A stretch of 35,212 nucleotides of DNA, taken from CAKSEI01 sp964403505. GTDB taxonomy: Bacteria > Bacillota > Clostridia > Oscillospirales > CAG-272. The DNA is taken from the NCBI GenBank assembly GCA_964403505.1, contig CAYOFP010000020.1, positions 1 to 35,212 on the forward strand, read 5' to 3'. Position numbers and translations under genes: made by a program. Each line of letters begins with the position of its first letter. Position 1 is the first letter of the stretch. Under the pieces are notes generated by a model that saw nothing but the letters and a program-made list of their open reading frames with translations, had not been told where the DNA came from and ran no database searches. Positions 1 through 7,806 of the stretch are shown piece by piece.

Positions 1-2
1 CT

Positions 3-72
3 CATTCACTAACAATTTAATATTTGTTTTGTCTAAACTTTGGGGTTCACTTCATCACGATACCGTTTTTTC
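3..72. repeat. Left copy of inverted repeat found at both window ends
   Basis: Bases 3-55 are the exact reverse complement of 35160-35212 (53 bp). After 2-4 unmatched bases, a further 15 bp (58-72) match the reverse complement of 35142-35156. The inner part reads, on the opposite strand, TGAACCCCAAAGTTTAGACA, which looks like the terminal inverted repeat of an IS3-family insertion sequence. No transposase lies inside the window, so the element body would be outside it. The likeliest meaning is that the window is a contig broken at two copies of one repeat. Confidence 0.8.
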
Positions 73-73
73 G

Positions 74-1762
74 TTATATATTCATTATTATGGGTAATAT
101 CATCGGGCGGCGCTTGGTACGTCCGTAGATGAAGCGTGACATTTCGTCCTTTACCGCATTTTTGATCTGATTCCATTCGAGCTTTCCTGCGTACAGGCAT
201 TCGTCGATCGCCTCCTGCGCAAGCGTTCTGAGCTCATCCATGAGTTCTTCGTTTTCCCTCACGTACACAAAACCGCGGGAAACAATATCGGGGCCTGACA
301 CGATCTGCATAATGTTGGTATCGACCGTTGCGACGACGACAATGAGTCCGTCCTCGGAGAGATGCTTTCTGTCCCGCAGGACGATATTTCCGACGTCTCC
401 GACGCCCAGACCGTCGACGAGGATATTGCCTGCCGGTTCTGTGCCGTTAAAGCGCATCCCCTTACGGTCGAGCTCCAGCACTTTTCCTATATCCGATACA
501 AAGATCCTGTCTGCCGGCATTCCCATAGAGCATGCGATCTCCTTATGTGCGAAAAGATGCTTATATTCACCGTGAACGGGCATAAAATACTTCGGTTTTG
601 TGAGTGCGTGCATCAGCTTCAGCTCCTCGGCGCAGGCGTGTCCCGAGACATGAACGGAAACAGCCTGATCACGGAATACCGATATGCCCCTGCGGCACAG
701 CTCGTTCACGATATTCGAGACGAGCTTTTCGTTGCCCGGTATGGCATGAGCCGATATGACCACGAGGTCGCTCGGACCAAGCTCGACGCTCGCACGGTCG
801 GAAAATGTCATGCGGTAAAGCGCCGACATGGGTTCGCCCTGACTGCCCGTCGATATGATCGTGAGCTTTTCCGGCGGATACTTCTTGATATCGCTGATAT
901 CAATTACAGCGCCCTCCGGCACATTCATATATCCGAGCTCGATCGCCGCCGCAAGTATATTGAGCATACTTCTGCCCGTGACTGCGACCTTCCGTCCGTA
1001 CTGCAGGGATGTGTCTATGATCTGCTGCACCCTATGTACGTTGGACGAAAAGGTAGCGATAACGATACGCTTATCGGGATTCCGCATGAAAATACCGTCG
1101 AGGCCGCGGCCGACCTCTTTTTCCGACGGAGTATAGCCCTCTCTCTCGGCATTCGTCGATTCACACATAAGTAGCGTTACACCCTCTTTGCCGAGCTCAC
1201 CCAAACGTGAGAGGTCTGCCGTATCGCCGTCCACGGGTGTATAGTCCACCTTAAAGTCGCCCGAATGGACGATCGTGCCGACAGGCGTGCGGATCGCAAG
1301 GGCACAGGCATCCGCGATCGAGTGATTCACATGGATAAACTCGACCGAGAAAACACCCGCATTGACAACATCCCCTGCGTTCACGCAGACGAGCTGCGGC
1401 TCGCTCTCATACTCGTGCTCCATGAGCTTGTTTGCGAGTATGCCGAGCGTGAGCTTCGTACCGTAAACAGGGACGGGAAGCGTCTTTAATATATAAGGCA
1501 GAGCGCCGATATGATCCTCGTGTCCGTGGGTGATAAATATTCCCTTGATTCTGTCAATCTTGTCATTTAAGTAAGTAATATCGGGGATGACGGCGTCGAT
1601 GCCGAGCATATCGTCATCCGGAAAGCCGAGACCGCAGTCAATAATTATAATATCGTTATCGCACTCGATAACCGTCATGTTCTTTCCTATTTCGGATAAA
1701 CCTCCGAGAGGTATAATACGCACTTTCGAGGTTGAAAGCGCACTTTTCTTCTTTCTTGCCAT
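74..1762 (-). CDS. rnj: Ribonuclease J
   Basis: This 562-residue protein is a metallo-beta-lactamase-fold ribonuclease of the RNase J family, which does 5'-to-3' exonuclease and endonuclease work in RNA decay and maturation in the Firmicutes cytoplasm. The zinc-binding HxHxDH motif is seen as HGHEDH at residues 79-84, followed by IGALPY. The beta-CASP region contains the typical SGSQGEPMSAL-like stretch (here STGSQGEPMSAL) and the late HVSGHA histidines. The length is normal for the family. The start at 1762 is preceded by AAAGGA at good spacing. It is the first gene at the left edge and its stop lies only 73 bases from the window end, just inside the terminal repeat. Whether it is J1 or J2 cannot be told from one copy. 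No sign of damage is seen. Confidence 0.95.
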   Translation of the reverse strand: MARKKKSALSTSKVRIIPLGGLSEIGKNMTVIECDNDIIIIDCGLGFPDDDMLGIDAVIPDITYLNDKIDRIKGIFITHGHEDHIGALPYILKTLPVPVYGTKLTLGILANKLMEHEYESEPQLVCVNAGDVVNAGVFSVEFIHVNHSIADACALAIRTPVGTIVHSGDFKVDYTPVDGDTADLSRLGELGKEGVTLLMCESTNAEREGYTPSEKEVGRGLDGIFMRNPDKRIVIATFSSNVHRVQQIIDTSLQYGRKVAVTGRSMLNILAAAIELGYMNVPEGAVIDISDIKKYPPEKLTIISTGSQGEPMSALYRMTFSDRASVELGPSDLVVISAHAIPGNEKLVSNIVNELCRRGISVFRDQAVSVHVSGHACAEELKLMHALTKPKYFMPVHGEYKHLFAHKEIACSMGMPADRIFVSDIGKVLELDRKGMRFNGTEPAGNILVDGLGVGDVGNIVLRDRKHLSEDGLIVVVATVDTNIMQIVSGPDIVSRGFVYVRENEELMDELRTLAQEAIDECLYAGKLEWNQIKNAVKDEMSRFIYGRTKRRPMILPIIMNI

Positions 1763-1804
1763 AGTAATCCTTTCTCACCAGATGTCAAAAACAGCGCAAA
1801 AACA

Positions 1805-1826
1805 ACCGAAAAAACTCATTTTCGGT
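1805..1826 (-). terminator. Terminator-like hairpin in the leader of the RNase J gene
   Basis: Read on the minus strand, ACCGAAAA pairs with TTTTCGGT around a short loop and is followed by TGTTTTTG. It lies 42 bases before the RNase J start and downstream of the small membrane protein gene. It may simply end that upstream transcript, or act as an attenuator of RNase J. The T-run is imperfect. Confidence 0.4.
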
Positions 1827-1967
1827 CAGAACTCGTCAGCTCTCAGGCTTATGTCGGACGCCGGGCGATCTGCGTCCTCTGTACGGTTTTGCATTAAGTT
1901 TTGCATTAAGTAACGTTCATTTCAATGTATCTCATATGATATCATAATATTATGAACTCGACGTGAA

Positions 1968-2249
1968 TTATGAGAAAAACAAACAAATGAGCGTACACGC
2001 TGCCGCACCGCAGAAAAAACCCAACAGGTAAAATTTCGCACGGTCTGCGGTATTCTTTTCTTTTTTTGCCGAAGGCTGAAAATAACCGGAAATGAAGCTT
2101 TCATTCACGATCCTGTTTGCTTCTCTGATCAGACGGGTCTGCGCTATCCCGCTCGCCTTGGCGGTATCGCTCAGCACGAAATATGCCTCGTCAAACAAAT
2201 GAGAACCGGTATTTTTCAACATTATCATGCGCTTTTCTTCGCTATTCAT
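1968..2249 (-). CDS. Small membrane protein of unknown function
   Basis: This 93-residue protein is not recognised. Residues 1-70 are charged and look helical (ADRAK, RLIREANRIVNES), and residues about 73-92 form one hydrophobic segment ending FFCGAAACTLICLFFS, so it is probably a tail-anchored or single-span membrane protein. A GGTGAT ribosome binding site precedes the ATG at 2249. It lies in the same direction as the RNase J gene, 205 bases upstream of it, with a hairpin between. A shared transcript is possible but not shown. The coding assignment rests on the start signal and the coherent soluble-then-membrane layout. Confidence 0.6.
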   Translation of the reverse strand: MNSEEKRMIMLKNTGSHLFDEAYFVLSDTAKASGIAQTRLIREANRIVNESFISGYFQPSAKKEKNTADRAKFYLLGFFCGAAACTLICLFFS

Positions 2250-2310
2250 ATCATCACCGATTCGATTATTATCCCATTTTGCACCATGTATTCATGAAAA
2301 ATAAAAATAT

Positions 2311-2330
2311 GACCGCCCGGACAGGCGGTC
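2311..2330. terminator. Bidirectional terminator after the M56 peptidase gene
   Basis: GACCGCC pairs with GGCGGTC (7 bp, 6-base loop). On the minus strand it is followed by ATATTTTTATTTTT, which suits termination of the blaI-blaR1 type operon. On the plus strand it is followed by ACATTTTTT. Confidence 0.8.
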
Positions 2331-2421
2331 ACATTTTTTCATTTTCCCCATATCAAAAGTGAAACAGACATTCAATAATATATGCATAACCTATGACGGC
2401 TTACCGTATACGGTAAAAAAA

Positions 2422-4815
2422 TCACATTGTACAATAAATCTTTTTGATTTCGCCGGTCAGCTCGGATTTATCAATTTCTATCACACAGCAGGAATAAGCA
2501 TAACCGTTATCATCCGTATCTCCCGGCGTTTTTTCTGCCTCCGTTTGCGAAACAGATATTCTCACAAGGTCAGGATATCCATTGTAGATCGGAATAGTCT
2601 TTTCAATCTCTTCTTCTTCGATTGGTGCGAATAAGTATTGCCCCGGATACTTCGGCGACATGTCGCGTACTTCTTCGAGTATCGGGTGATATAATTGCAC
2701 CTCATTCGCCGAGATTTGTTTTTTGCCGTTGACAGTCGCATAAACGAGAACGATCAGCGAATGCCCTTCAAAATATGCAGCATCATAAGCCGTGGCAAAT
2801 ACAGTACTCCCGTCACCGAAATAATCCGCAATCGACAGATATTCCTCGTAACTTTCCGCTGCACAAATCGCAAACCGAAAATTCGTATCTTGTGAAACGG
2901 TCAGCGTATTTTCCACATTTAAATAATCAAAATCATGCGCAGGAGCCGAAACCGGAATTGTTCTTGTATTAACTGTTTTTGTATTAAAAGCAGCGGTTTC
3001 TGTATAGCCATCCGGGAATATATTAGTGGCCTTATATATAAACCTTGTCGATCCCGCCGGATGCGATACCCACGGCTCGGGCTCGGGTTCAGGTTCGGGT
3101 TCGGGTTCGGGTTCAGGTTCCGGCTCGGGTTCGGGTTCGGGGCGAATGATAACATCATCATCCTTGCCGAAAGAATCCTTTTGCAGGTCGAACACCGAAC
3201 CGTGACTGATTACCAGATATTTCGCTTCCCCACACTCGAGCGTATGCACTGTACACTGCGTGCGGTCGATCTTTCGCTCCGCTTCCCCATCACGTCGGAT
3301 TGTCAGCGCCGTTTGCTCCCACTCGAGCGTATCCGCAACATCGAGCTCGTACATAAGGAAGGTATACGACTGTGCGGAATCGGTACTGTCCGCATTGAAA
3401 TATACGGCGAGTTCCTTCCGCAGGAGCGTGAAAAACTCCGTTTTCTCCTGCGTGCTTACGGCATACTCCGTACCGTCCAAAGTCGCTCTGCCAAGAGAGC
3501 GGGTCTGCGTATGCTCATCCTCGTAGGTCAGCGTGACCGTAAGAGATGCGAGTGTATCATCCTCGTCTGTGGGAACACAGTAATACAAGGCTTCGGCAAA
3601 GCGTGCGAGCTCATCGACCCGATCTCCATCGGCGATCAGGCATACCGTGCGCTCCGTGTCCTGCTCCCAGCTGATCTCGACCGAATGTACCGGTGCGTCA
3701 GCGTAGAAAAAGAGCGCTTCCCCCGTATGGTCGGGAACGGGCTCGGTAGCCTCCGCTTCGGTCGGTGCGGACGTATCCTTTGCGATCGGTGCGGTCGCAA
3801 AACAGACCGCTGTGATCACACATACGAGCAGTGCTGCACCGATCACCCAAGCAGACGGCTTTTTATAATTCAGAATATTCTTGATGCGTGCCTTGATCGA
3901 GTACCGACTGAAGGAAAGCGGAAACGCCTCGACCGCTCTCGGTGACGACCCTGCATCGAGCAGTGTGCGGGCATACTCCTGTACCCGGTCCGGCTCGATC
4001 GAGCGGATAACGAGCTCATCACATGCGAGCTCCATATCACGGCAGAAAAGCACATAGGCAAGCCACATCACAGGATTGAACCAATGCATGGCGAGCAGAA
4101 AAAATGCGAGCAGTTTTGTAATATGGTCCCCACGGCGGATATGTGCACGCTCATGTGCGATCATATACTCCGCCGCCGTAGGATCAATACCGACCGGAAG
4201 GAAGATACGTGGGCGTACCACGCCGAACACAAAGGCGGAATCGATACGATCGCTCTGCCATGTGCCGAGTTCGGTGAGCGAAGCAGTTCGTACCCGTGTC
4301 CACAGACGTGCATAACCGATCGCAAAGTAAAGAAGCATTGCCACAGCCCCCGCAAGCCAGACGATCGATGCAATGTCGGCGGCGGTTACGCCCGGAGCGT
4401 TGTCCGGCGCCGTTGTCTGCGGCGGAAGTGTGCTTTGCGGTACTGTGTTCTGCCCTTCTGTGCCTTGTGGCACTGTATTTTGCACAGCACTGCCTGACGG
4501 TTCGGGATTTACGGTATCCGTCACGGGCGGCTGTACTGCCGCCGGCGGTGCGGCGGCTGATGTCGGTGCGTCAGACGAAGGCTCTGCCGTGCTGACGATC
4601 TGCTTTTCCTCCGTGAAGCTCGGCAGTTCGGGAACGAGACTAACTGCGCTATGCAGTGTAAACGGCAGGACCAGGCGCAGAGCGACCAGTACCCACAGCA
4701 CGCTGCGTATCCATTTGGGCGATCGGCGGGTCAGTGCACGAGCCGCAATGACCGCAAGAACTACAAAGCTTGCGGCGAGGCTTCTCTCAAGCACAGACAG
4801 AAAGAATGCCGTCAT
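2422..4815 (-). CDS. M56-family (BlaR1/MecR1-like) membrane metallopeptidase
   Basis: This 797-residue protein is an integral-membrane antirepressor of the BlaR1/MecR1 class. Such proteins sense an extracellular signal and trigger removal of the partner BlaI-type repressor. Predicted membrane spans lie near residues 5-25, 36-56, 147-168, 232-256 and 323-343. The zinc motif HERAH is at residues 221-225 and the third-ligand region ELACDE at 262-267. Residues 65-145 form a Pro/Thr/Gln-rich loop. After the last span comes a roughly 450-residue extracellular part divided by a perfect Pro-(Glu-Pro)11 spacer at residues 559-581. I see no penicillin-binding SxxK/KTG domain, so the signal need not be a beta-lactam. 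The start overlaps the repressor stop by ATGA, so the two are translationally coupled. Confidence 0.85.
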   Translation of the reverse strand: MTAFFLSVLERSLAASFVVLAVIAARALTRRSPKWIRSVLWVLVALRLVLPFTLHSAVSLVPELPSFTEEKQIVSTAEPSSDAPTSAAAPPAAVQPPVTDTVNPEPSGSAVQNTVPQGTEGQNTVPQSTLPPQTTAPDNAPGVTAADIASIVWLAGAVAMLLYFAIGYARLWTRVRTASLTELGTWQSDRIDSAFVFGVVRPRIFLPVGIDPTAAEYMIAHERAHIRRGDHITKLLAFFLLAMHWFNPVMWLAYVLFCRDMELACDELVIRSIEPDRVQEYARTLLDAGSSPRAVEAFPLSFSRYSIKARIKNILNYKKPSAWVIGAALLVCVITAVCFATAPIAKDTSAPTEAEATEPVPDHTGEALFFYADAPVHSVEISWEQDTERTVCLIADGDRVDELARFAEALYYCVPTDEDDTLASLTVTLTYEDEHTQTRSLGRATLDGTEYAVSTQEKTEFFTLLRKELAVYFNADSTDSAQSYTFLMYELDVADTLEWEQTALTIRRDGEAERKIDRTQCTVHTLECGEAKYLVISHGSVFDLQKDSFGKDDDVIIRPEPEPEPEPEPEPEPEPEPEPEPWVSHPAGSTRFIYKATNIFPDGYTETAAFNTKTVNTRTIPVSAPAHDFDYLNVENTLTVSQDTNFRFAICAAESYEEYLSIADYFGDGSTVFATAYDAAYFEGHSLIVLVYATVNGKKQISANEVQLYHPILEEVRDMSPKYPGQYLFAPIEEEEIEKTIPIYNGYPDLVRISVSQTEAEKTPGDTDDNGYAYSCCVIEIDKSELTGEIKKIYCTM
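3074..3142 (-). repeat. Hexanucleotide repeat encoding a Glu-Pro spacer
   Basis: Eleven 6-bp units of the GGTTCG type (variants GGCTCG, GGTTCA, GGTTCC) run from 3074 to 3139. In the peptidase gene they encode alternating Glu and Pro. The protein repeat is perfect while third codon positions vary, so selection seems to act on the protein. Confidence 0.9.
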
Positions 4816-5180
4816 TGCCTGCCCCTCCCGTACTCATCTATTATGCGATGCAGGTCGGCGAGTTCCTCATCGGAGAAGCGTGCGTTCCTTGTAAAAGCCG
4901 CAATAAATGAGGGAAGAGACCCCGAAAAACGGGTCTTTACCACCTCGTCGATAGCCGCCGACTCCGCCTCCTCCTTTGACACAAGACTGGTAACGATCGT
5001 ATCCTTATTCTGCACCACACCCCGTTCGCTCAGGCGGCGGATCACGGTATAGGTCGTCGCTTTTGACCATCCGAGCTTCTCTGCGCACAGCTTTACTAAC
5101 TGCGTGCTCCCGATCGGCTCATGCTCCCATAATATCGTGCAAAAACGGTATTCGCTTTCAAAGATCTTCGGTGTGTTCAT
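4812..5180 (-). CDS. BlaI/MecI/CopY-type winged-helix repressor
   Basis: This 122-residue protein is a repressor of the BlaI family. The N-terminal winged helix covers about residues 8-75, with the recognition-helix signature KLGWSKATTYTVIRRLSERGVV. The C-terminal helices serve dimerisation, and the last residues overlap the M56 peptidase start by ATGA. A family member like this normally represses its own operon until its partner peptidase is activated. The upstream promoter carries a dyad over its -10 box, consistent with autorepression. GAGGAT sits upstream of the ATG at 5180. No beta-lactamase or efflux target gene is adjacent, so the regulon is unknown. Confidence 0.9.
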   Translation of the reverse strand: MNTPKIFESEYRFCTILWEHEPIGSTQLVKLCAEKLGWSKATTYTVIRRLSERGVVQNKDTIVTSLVSKEEAESAAIDEVVKTRFSGSLPSFIAAFTRNARFSDEELADLHRIIDEYGRGRQ

Positions 5181-5201
5181 TCTTTCATCCTCGCTTTTTG
5201 T

Positions 5202-5255
5202 AGGTTTAACCCATTAGTCCTTAATAAGTTTAACACAGTAAACTCCATTTGTCAA
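5202..5255 (-). promoter_or_regulatory. Promoter and operator of the repressor/peptidase operon
   Basis: On the minus strand TTGACA (5250-5255) lies exactly 17 bp from TAAACT (5227-5232). The dyad AGTTTA-acacag-TAAACT (5227-5244, plus-strand reading) covers the spacer end and the -10 box. A related site starting GGTTTAAC (5203-5220) matches it at about 12 of 18 positions and lies downstream of the start of transcription. Both are candidate operators for the repressor. Confidence 0.75.
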
Positions 5256-5272
5256 TACCTGAAAAGAAAAAA

Positions 5273-5292
5273 GAGGGTGCTTATGCACCCTC
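5273..5292 (-). terminator. Terminator after the methylglyoxal synthase-like gene
   Basis: GAGGGTGC pairs with GCACCCTC around a 4-base loop. On the minus strand it is followed by TTTTTTCTTTTC, a good intrinsic terminator that ends the MinD-like/MGS-like transcript. Confidence 0.85.
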
Positions 5293-5299
5293 TCGGATC

Positions 5300-5731
5300 T
5301 CATATGTCTTGTTTTGCCCTGTATTTCGGATTGACGAATTCACGCCATGCGAGGTCGCCCCGGTCGAGCGCCATCACCAGCACCTCGGCGGTCGCAATAT
5401 TGGTCGCAAGCGGTATATTCTTTCTGTCGCACATAAGTAACAGCTGATTATCTATTTCACTTGATGCCCGTGAGCCGGACGGATTCGTCGAATCACGGAA
5501 AAAGAGCAAAAGATCGATCTCATCATATTCGATCCTGCTCATGATCTGCTCTTCGCCGCCGGAAGAACCGGACATAAGTCTCTCTATCTGAAGGCCCGTA
5601 GCGTCATAAATATAATTACCGGTAGTGCCGGTCGCACATAAGTTATTCTTAGAAAGTATACCGCAATATGCTATGCAAAATTGGGTCATCAGTTCTTTCT
5701 TGCTGTCGTCTGCAATTATTGCTATTTCCAT
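5300..5731 (-). CDS. Methylglyoxal synthase-like protein, diverged active site
   Basis: This 143-residue protein has the methylglyoxal synthase fold, an enzyme that turns dihydroxyacetone phosphate into methylglyoxal in a bypass of lower glycolysis. Family hallmarks are ATGTTGNYI (residues 33-41), the MSGSSGGEEQI loop, DLLLFFRD and IPLATNIATAEVL. In the E. coli enzyme the loop reads GGDQQ and contains a catalytic aspartate; here that residue is Glu (GGEEQ). The DPLNAVPHDPD stretch of E. coli is replaced by DSTNPSGSRASSEID, so its histidine is missing too. It may be a weak enzyme or a repurposed phosphate-binding protein. GGGAGG precedes the ATG and the gene follows the MinD-like ATPase by 12 bases. 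Confidence 0.8.
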   Translation of the reverse strand: MEIAIIADDSKKELMTQFCIAYCGILSKNNLCATGTTGNYIYDATGLQIERLMSGSSGGEEQIMSRIEYDEIDLLLFFRDSTNPSGSRASSEIDNQLLLMCDRKNIPLATNIATAEVLVMALDRGDLAWREFVNPKYRAKQDI

Positions 5732-5743
5732 TTAGGTACCTCC

Positions 5744-6526
5744 CTATATAATTTTTCTTCTTGATATTTTCTTAAAGCCGTCAAAAAGCAGGATAGACTC
5801 CCCGTTTATTCTGCCGGCGATATTCAGAAAAGCACGCTTTTCATTCCCGTCCTTTAAGGAACTGACGAGCTCACCCATCTCCTGCGCACGGGAGAGCTCG
5901 GGCGAGTACGGCACTACGCCGATGAGCTGTATACTCGTTCGATCGATAATGTCGATCACCGATGCACGGTCTCCGCTTGAAAGCGCCTTTTTGTCATAAA
6001 TATCATAATTATTGATGATGAGTTTTATATTACTCACCCCGCGCCGCTCGATCTCGGCGCCCGTATGTCCTGCCGCACGGATCGCAGTAGGACCGTGTGT
6101 CGCAACGATCAGCGCCATATCGCTGGCAAGACAGGCGAGCGAAAAGGGCTCTCCGATATCGCCAGGTGTGTCTATAATAATATAATCGTATCTCTGTCTT
6201 TCCTTACCTATCACATGGCAGAAAGCGTCACGTGATATCTGCGCATTCGAATAGGGAGCGGCACAGAAGTGCAGGCTCGGATTCCCCGGGAATTCTATCT
6301 CGGCGTTTTCCATCGGAACTCCGCTCATGACAACGTCATGTATATCATAGATCACTCTGCTTTCGAGCCCGAGGATAAGATCAAGGCATCTGTTTCCAAG
6401 ATCGAGATCAACGAGAAGTATACTTTTATCCCTGAGGGCGAGAGTGTATGCGAGGTTTGCCGCTATTGTGCTTTTGCCTACACCTCCCTTACAGGAGGTG
6501 ACCATGATCACTGTGCAATCAGCCAC
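5744..6526 (-). CDS. MinD/ParA-type P-loop ATPase
   Basis: This 260-residue protein belongs to the MinD/ParA ATPases, which cycle on the membrane or nucleoid to place division or other machinery. The deviant Walker A CKGGVGKST is at residues 12-20, VDLDLG at about 39-44 and the Walker B YIIIDTPGD at about 115-123. The last 15 residues (LLFDGFKKISRRKII) form a basic amphipathic helix of the kind MinD uses to bind membrane. The start is GTG at 6526, set by GGAGGG upstream; there is no in-frame ATG nearby. MinC and MinE are not adjacent. It shares a transcript with the methylglyoxal synthase-like gene. A MinD role in division is likely but not certain. Confidence 0.85.
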   Translation of the reverse strand: MADCTVIMVTSCKGGVGKSTIAANLAYTLALRDKSILLVDLDLGNRCLDLILGLESRVIYDIHDVVMSGVPMENAEIEFPGNPSLHFCAAPYSNAQISRDAFCHVIGKERQRYDYIIIDTPGDIGEPFSLACLASDMALIVATHGPTAIRAAGHTGAEIERRGVSNIKLIINNYDIYDKKALSSGDRASVIDIIDRTSIQLIGVVPYSPELSRAQEMGELVSSLKDGNEKRAFLNIAGRINGESILLFDGFKKISRRKII

Positions 6527-6579
6527 TAAAACACCCTCCGAATCAATACTCGCATTTTTCTCTCTGGTTTTGCCTTAAT

Positions 6580-6608
6580 ATTTTACCATATTATTTATCT
6601 TAGGTCAA
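6580..6608 (-). promoter_or_regulatory. Promoter of the MinD-like ATPase gene
   Basis: On the minus strand TTGACC (6603-6608) and TAAAAT (6580-6585) are 17 bp apart, followed by the GTG start 54 bases further on. It diverges from the promoter at 6665. Confidence 0.75.
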
Positions 6609-6664
6609 GCGAATTAACCGAATATTTTAAAATACGGAACAAAGATTTTGTGCACCGTTTAATA

Positions 6665-6693
6665 TTGACGAAAAAAAGGCAAAGTGATATAAT
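6665..6693 (+). promoter_or_regulatory. Promoter of the PTS-like/YfhO/proline operon
   Basis: TTGACG (6665-6670) and TATAAT (6688-6693) are 17 bp apart, 34 bases before the first ATG. It is the only strong promoter I see ahead of the seven-gene operon. Confidence 0.85.
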
Positions 6694-6726
6694 ATATACT
6701 AAATATTATATACAGGAAGGCAGAAA

Positions 6727-7806
6727 ATGGCAAAGCAATCATTTCTCGAACGCAAGGGGATCAAGCTCTCCCCCAAAACATATTTCGTAGACGCTATGGG
6801 AGGCATGGCGCAGGGACTTTTCGCCTCGCTCCTGATCGGAACGATACTGAAAACGATAGCGGATAAGATCGCACCGTTAAATATCGATTTCTTTAATGTC
6901 CTCGCTGACCTGTTTCACCAGATAGCGTCAGACACGAGTGCATCAGCCGCCACGGGTGCGGGTCTGACAGGAGCCGCAATCGGCGTGGGTATCGCATATG
7001 CACTGAATGCCCCTATGCTCGTCACGGTATGCTCCGCCATCGTCGGATATTTCGCAAATAATTACTGCGGCGCCGGCCCGCTCGGGGCGTTTGTCGCCGT
7101 TATCATATCATGCGAGCTCGGCAAATTAGTATCAAAATCAACAAAGATCGATATCCTTGTGACCCCTATTGTTTCACTCATGAGCGGATATGCCGTGTCA
7201 TATTTCGTATGTCCTTATATCGCAATTGCCACAAAATATATCGGTGAGTTTATCAATACCGCAACGACGATGCACCCGTTCGTTATGGGCGTGATCATAT
7301 CTGTCGTCGTCGGAATCATACTCACGCTTCCCATTTCAAGTGCGGCGATATGCGCATCCATCGGCATATCAGGCATCGCAGGCGGTGCGGCGCTCGCGGG
7401 GTGCTGTGCCCAGATGGTCGGCTTTGCCGTTGCAAGCTTCCGTGAAAACAAATGGGGCGGCATTGTCTCTCAGGGCATCGGAACATCCATGCTCCAGATG
7501 CCGAATATCGTCCGTCATCCGCAGATATGGCTGCCTGCCACACTCGCCGCCGCAATAACGGGCCCCGTCTCAACGCTCGTTTTCAGCCTCGAATGTAACG
7601 GCGTTTCCGCAGGTATGGGCACATGCGGCTTTGTCGGCCCGATCGGCGCTGTCTCGGCAATGACCGAAAGCGGCACGCTCGACGCTACGGCATGGATAGG
7701 ATTAGCCCTCGTATGCTTTGTACTCCCTGCCCTCCTCTCGCTCGCAATAAGCGAAGCTATGAGAAAGCTCGGTATGATAAAATACGGATATATGGAGCTT
7801 GACTGA
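6727..7806 (+). CDS. PTS EIIC-like membrane protein (PF13303 type)
   Basis: This 359-residue multi-span membrane protein resembles the stand-alone PTS_EIIC_2 family. These proteins look like the sugar-channel subunit of a phosphotransferase system but often lack EIIA/EIIB partners. Features seen are KTYFVDAMGGMAQGLFASLLIGTI at the N-terminus, about nine or ten hydrophobic segments, and Gly-rich loops (TGAGLTGAAIGVGIA, GNGVSAGMGT-like CNGVSAGMGTCGFVGPIGA). No EIIA or EIIB lies nearby and the substrate is unknown. AGGAAGG precedes the ATG. The stop overlaps the YfhO start by one base (TGATG), so the two are coupled, and this gene heads the proline operon. Confidence 0.8.
   Translation: MAKQSFLERKGIKLSPKTYFVDAMGGMAQGLFASLLIGTILKTIADKIAPLNIDFFNVLADLFHQIASDTSASAATGAGLTGAAIGVGIAYALNAPMLVTVCSAIVGYFANNYCGAGPLGAFVAVIISCELGKLVSKSTKIDILVTPIVSLMSGYAVSYFVCPYIAIATKYIGEFINTATTMHPFVMGVIISVVVGIILTLPISSAAICASIGISGIAGGAALAGCCAQMVGFAVASFRENKWGGIVSQGIGTSMLQMPNIVRHPQIWLPATLAAAITGPVSTLVFSLECNGVSAGMGTCGFVGPIGAVSAMTESGTLDATAWIGLALVCFVLPALLSLAISEAMRKLGMIKYGYMELD

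Noticed and set aside
362..1174. Long open frame (270 codons) on the plus strand
   Set aside because: It lies fully inside and antisense to the RNase J gene, has no ribosome binding site and its protein has no sensible composition. It reflects codon bias of the real gene.
1760..1788. TTGACA-16-TACTAT promoter match at the RNase J start
   Set aside because: The -10 box would fall on the ATG itself, so transcripts would lack the start codon and binding site; probably chance.
3074..3142. CRISPR-like repeat array
   Set aside because: The 6-bp units have no spacers and encode a Glu-Pro protein rod in a real gene.
2935..3945. Plus-strand open frame of 336 codons with Gly-Phe repeats
   Set aside because: It is antisense to the M56 peptidase gene; the Gly-Phe run is the mirror of the Glu-Pro repeat.
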